From Clostridia bacterium (lineage in GTDB: Bacteria > Bacillota_A > Clostridia > Oscillospirales > CAG-272), in the NCBI GenBank assembly GCA_017462445.1, contig JAFTRB010000136.1, positions 1-14,383 of the forward strand: DNA of 14,383 bases, given 5' to 3'. Numbering within the stretch: the first letter of the stretch is position 1; each line of letters starts with the position of its first letter. A program made the position numbers and the translations under genes. Below the pieces are notes generated by a model that was not told the DNA's origin, did no database searches, and saw only the letters and a list, made by a program, of their open reading frames with translations. This document shows, one piece after another, positions 11,945 to 14,383 of this stretch.

Positions 11945-14287
11945 ATGAAACTGACAACCTATCGCCAATTTGAACTTTCGCCGGTATTCACTCACAGTGG
12001 CACAGGTATTCCCTTCCCTCCCGAGACGAAGGATGATTGCTATCTTTGGAAATGGGATCAAATATTTAACACGGGTGTGGATATATCCTATTCTTTTCCT
12101 GTGGGAACATACCTTGGCGCTATCACTCTTAAGCTTGCTGGATATAGCAGGGCTGAAATAATTCCCGAAAGCGGCGCGCGCATTCAACCAAGGGAGGAAG
12201 GCGATTGCCTTATCTGCGAGATTGGAGAGCCAAGCGAAAGTCTTACGGTCAGGATATACGGCTCTCTTGAAAATCTCTCACTCTCCGATGTGACAATCTA
12301 CGCCATCGAAGACTATACCTCTCCTATACTTCATTTTCCAACTCTTGACACCGACTCTGACGGCGAAGGGGTTAAGCTTGGCGGAGCTGTAGAATCCTCC
12401 GATGCGGATGAGCGCTATGCCTCTGAATTTCTCCTTGAGGCTCTTGATGAAAGGCTTGGAGCATCACTCGGCGGCTCTACCCCGGTTCGCTTCACAAAGG
12501 TCAGTGAGGGCTATGAGGGAGAGCGATACAGTGTTGTAATTAATAATAAGGAGATCGTTGTTACCGCTTCTGAGCGCCGCGGACTTCTGATGGGCGCCTG
12601 CAGAATAGCAGAGAGAAGCTATATCGGCGAGGATGGCTGCGTATACGTCAAGTCGGGAACTATTGACACAAAGCCCGATACCGAGATGCGCGGCTTCCAT
12701 ATGGGGCTGCCCAGGGTTGATAGAATCCCCTTCGCCAAGGCGCTCTTCCGACATATTCTTCTCCCCTTGGGCTATAACCAGGTTATCATTGAGTTCAATG
12801 GCGCGATGCGCTTTGATTCTCATCCCGAGATCAGCGAGGCATGGGAGATGGCAAACCGACGCTGGCGCGAGGGTAAGCAGCCGAGAATCCAACACGGTGA
12901 CATGGGCGCGGATAGCACTCTCCTGGAGAAGAGCGATGTAAGAGAGCTTGTTTCCTACCTTGACGAGCTTGGAATCGAGGTTATCCCGGAGGTTCAGTCG
13001 CTCGGGCATGTTCAATACCTCACTAATGCGCATCCCGAGCTTGCAGAGCTTGAGGAGAACAAAAGACGGGTTGATGACGAGCGCACCGCCGACGCTATGC
13101 CCGATGATTTCTACTATCACGCATACTGCCCCTCCATACCCGAAAGCATCAGCATTATCACCGATATTATGAACGAAATAATAGAGGTTTGCCATCCCAA
13201 GCGATTTGTACACATCGGCCACGATGAGGTCTATCAGATCGGCAAATGCCCCGTATGTCAGAAAAGGGACAAGAGTGACATATATGTTGAGCATATCAAT
13301 ACTCTTGACAGGGTTGCAAAGCAGCACGGTCTTTCGCTTATGATCTGGTCGGATATGCTACACACCGATTTGGGCTATGCCTTCGGCCACGAAAAGGCTC
13401 TGCCAAGGCTTCCCGAGGACATCGTTCTCCTTGACTTTACCTGGTACTTCCACTTTGACAAGGATATCGAGGATGAGCTTCTCCCCTACGGCAGAAAGAT
13501 TATGATGGGCAACCTCTATTCCTCCCACTATCCAAGATACTCCACGAGGATAACGAAGAAGGGCATGGTTGGCGGTGAGCTTTCCACCTGGACGGCATTC
13601 AGCGAGGAGGATCTGGCGGATTTGTCGAAGCAATATGACCTGATATACACCGCAGAGATGCTTTGGAATGCTTACAGCTACAAGGATGAGAGCAGGCGTT
13701 CGCTATCCTATATTATTGGCAAGGAAATTCTCCCCCGTGTGAGAGACCTCATCCACGGAAGGAGCAAAAAATGCTCAAGGAGCATCGAGAGCCTTTGCTT
13801 TGATGGCGAGTTAACCGATATCCCAACCGAGCTTTTGACAATGTACCCTACGCTCCGTGTACCGAAATATAGCATAACGGTTGGTAAAAAGTGTGACATT
13901 ATTGCTTTGGAGCAGGCATCGCTGTACCCTGCTGCACGTGTTGCGTGGAAGCCGCTCAAGCAGATTGGAGAATATAGGCTTATATATGAAGACGGCAGTG
14001 ATGCAAGCTTCCCTGTCCGCTATGGAGGAGATGTCCTCGCCTGGAGAAATCTTTATGCCGAGCCATTACCCCAGCAATATTACAGACACCAGGGCTATAT
14101 AGGAACCTGGTATGCTGACCCCACTACAATGGCGCACACAGAGAGCGGAAGCCCCGTACTGTTTTTAACCAAAGCAATAGATAACCCCTACCCCGAAAAA
14201 ATAATTAAGGAAGTAGTTTATACCCCTGCCACCGATGACACGGCAATCCTTATACTAAAAGGTATCTCTATTATTTCCAATGAATAA
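11945..14287 (+). CDS. Multidomain GH20 family beta-N-acetylhexosaminidase
   Basis: This 780-residue enzyme should release terminal beta-GlcNAc or GalNAc. Residues about 1-120 look like a beta-sandwich, 150-240 are the GH20b-type domain (VVTASERRGLLMGACRIAER), and about 245-600 form the catalytic barrel with the Asp-Glu pair D427-E428 in HIGHDEVY and a WSD at 468-470. A CPVCQKRD stretch after the active site may hold a metal or a disulfide. Residues about 640-780 form a further beta-rich domain, perhaps carbohydrate-binding. No signal peptide is present despite the size, so it is probably cytoplasmic. TTGGAGG (11931-11937) lies 7 bases before ATG 11945; the reading frame is open back to 11732 but overlaps the previous gene. 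It is the last gene of its operon. It differs from the compact GH20 at 569, so the two probably have different substrates. Confidence 0.92.
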   Translation: MKLTTYRQFELSPVFTHSGTGIPFPPETKDDCYLWKWDQIFNTGVDISYSFPVGTYLGAITLKLAGYSRAEIIPESGARIQPREEGDCLICEIGEPSESLTVRIYGSLENLSLSDVTIYAIEDYTSPILHFPTLDTDSDGEGVKLGGAVESSDADERYASEFLLEALDERLGASLGGSTPVRFTKVSEGYEGERYSVVINNKEIVVTASERRGLLMGACRIAERSYIGEDGCVYVKSGTIDTKPDTEMRGFHMGLPRVDRIPFAKALFRHILLPLGYNQVIIEFNGAMRFDSHPEISEAWEMANRRWREGKQPRIQHGDMGADSTLLEKSDVRELVSYLDELGIEVIPEVQSLGHVQYLTNAHPELAELEENKRRVDDERTADAMPDDFYYHAYCPSIPESISIITDIMNEIIEVCHPKRFVHIGHDEVYQIGKCPVCQKRDKSDIYVEHINTLDRVAKQHGLSLMIWSDMLHTDLGYAFGHEKALPRLPEDIVLLDFTWYFHFDKDIEDELLPYGRKIMMGNLYSSHYPRYSTRITKKGMVGGELSTWTAFSEEDLADLSKQYDLIYTAEMLWNAYSYKDESRRSLSYIIGKEILPRVRDLIHGRSKKCSRSIESLCFDGELTDIPTELLTMYPTLRVPKYSITVGKKCDIIALEQASLYPAARVAWKPLKQIGEYRLIYEDGSDASFPVRYGGDVLAWRNLYAEPLPQQYYRHQGYIGTWYADPTTMAHTESGSPVLFLTKAIDNPYPEKIIKEVVYTPATDDTAILILKGISIISNE

Positions 14288-14329
14288 GGGGGAGCGCTTC
14301 ATAGAGGCAGAACCGTAAACAAAAAAATG

Positions 14330-14369
14330 GGCGAGGTACAGAGTAACCTGTACCTCGCCATAACTTTTT
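14330..14369 (+). terminator. Intrinsic terminator after the large GH20 gene
   Basis: GGCGAGGTACAG (14330-14341) pairs perfectly with CTGTACCTCGCC (14348-14359) around AGTAAC, a 12-bp stem, with TTTTT at 14365-14369 after a short gap. It lies about 43 bases past the stop codon. Confidence 0.85.
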
Positions 14370-14383
14370 AAGGAATTAAAAAA

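Noticed and set aside
12464..13327. A 287-codon minus-strand frame opposite the large GH20.
   Set aside because: It overlaps the GH20 catalytic barrel, including the Asp-Glu pair, and has no start signal; it is a shadow frame.

Overview
The window looks like chromosomal DNA from a low-to-mid GC Clostridia-type Firmicute, probably a gut or other host-associated anaerobe. This is inferred from consensus sigma-A promoters (TTGACW-17-TATAAT/TACAAT), strong AGGAGG-type ribosome binding sites at almost every start, U-tailed intrinsic terminators and the enzyme families present. No tRNA, rRNA, CRISPR array, transposase or phage gene was seen. The contents are a salvage island for amino sugars and uronic acids; every recognisable enzyme lacks an obvious signal peptide and is therefore probably cytoplasmic.

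Layout, left to right. (1) 1-568 has no convincing gene but is full of DNA that could fold: a 12/13-bp hairpin, a 152-bp nested inverted-repeat element, and a short GC-rich structured stretch. (2) 569-1759 (+) is a compact GH20 beta-N-acetylhexosaminidase with its own strong terminator. (3) 1951-5710 (+) is an overlapping three-gene operon: an XRE helix-turn-helix fused to a BadF/MurK-type amino-sugar kinase, a divergent short MurQ-family etherase, and a clan GH-A (GH42-like) glycosidase. Its consensus promoter carries a 13-bp palindrome in the -35/-10 spacer. (4) 5980-6567 (+) is a single SGNH/GDSL hydrolase. (5) 10564-6827 (-) is a unit encoding a discoidin-like/KduI fusion, a KduD/gluconate-5-dehydrogenase-type SDR and a GH88 unsaturated glucuronyl hydrolase. 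It converges on the SGNH gene with two face-to-face terminators between them. (6) 10705-14287 (+), divergent from region 5, encodes two uncharacterised membrane proteins and a large multidomain GH20 enzyme, followed by a 12-bp terminator.

How the genes may work together. GH88, KduI and the SDR form the standard route from unsaturated uronyl disaccharides (made by polysaccharide lyases acting on glycosaminoglycans or similar polymers) to 2-keto-3-deoxygluconate. GH20 enzymes release GlcNAc or GalNAc. The kinase and MurQ-like etherase resemble the MurK-MurQ pathway that turns MurNAc into GlcNAc-6-phosphate and lactate. The lyase, transporters, KDG kinase/aldolase and NagA/NagB are not in this window.

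The most unusual items are the HTH-kinase fusion with a palindrome inside its own promoter, the KduI fusion with a strong internal Shine-Dalgarno/ATG at the domain junction, the substituted and shortened MurQ, and the nested inverted-repeat element at the left end.
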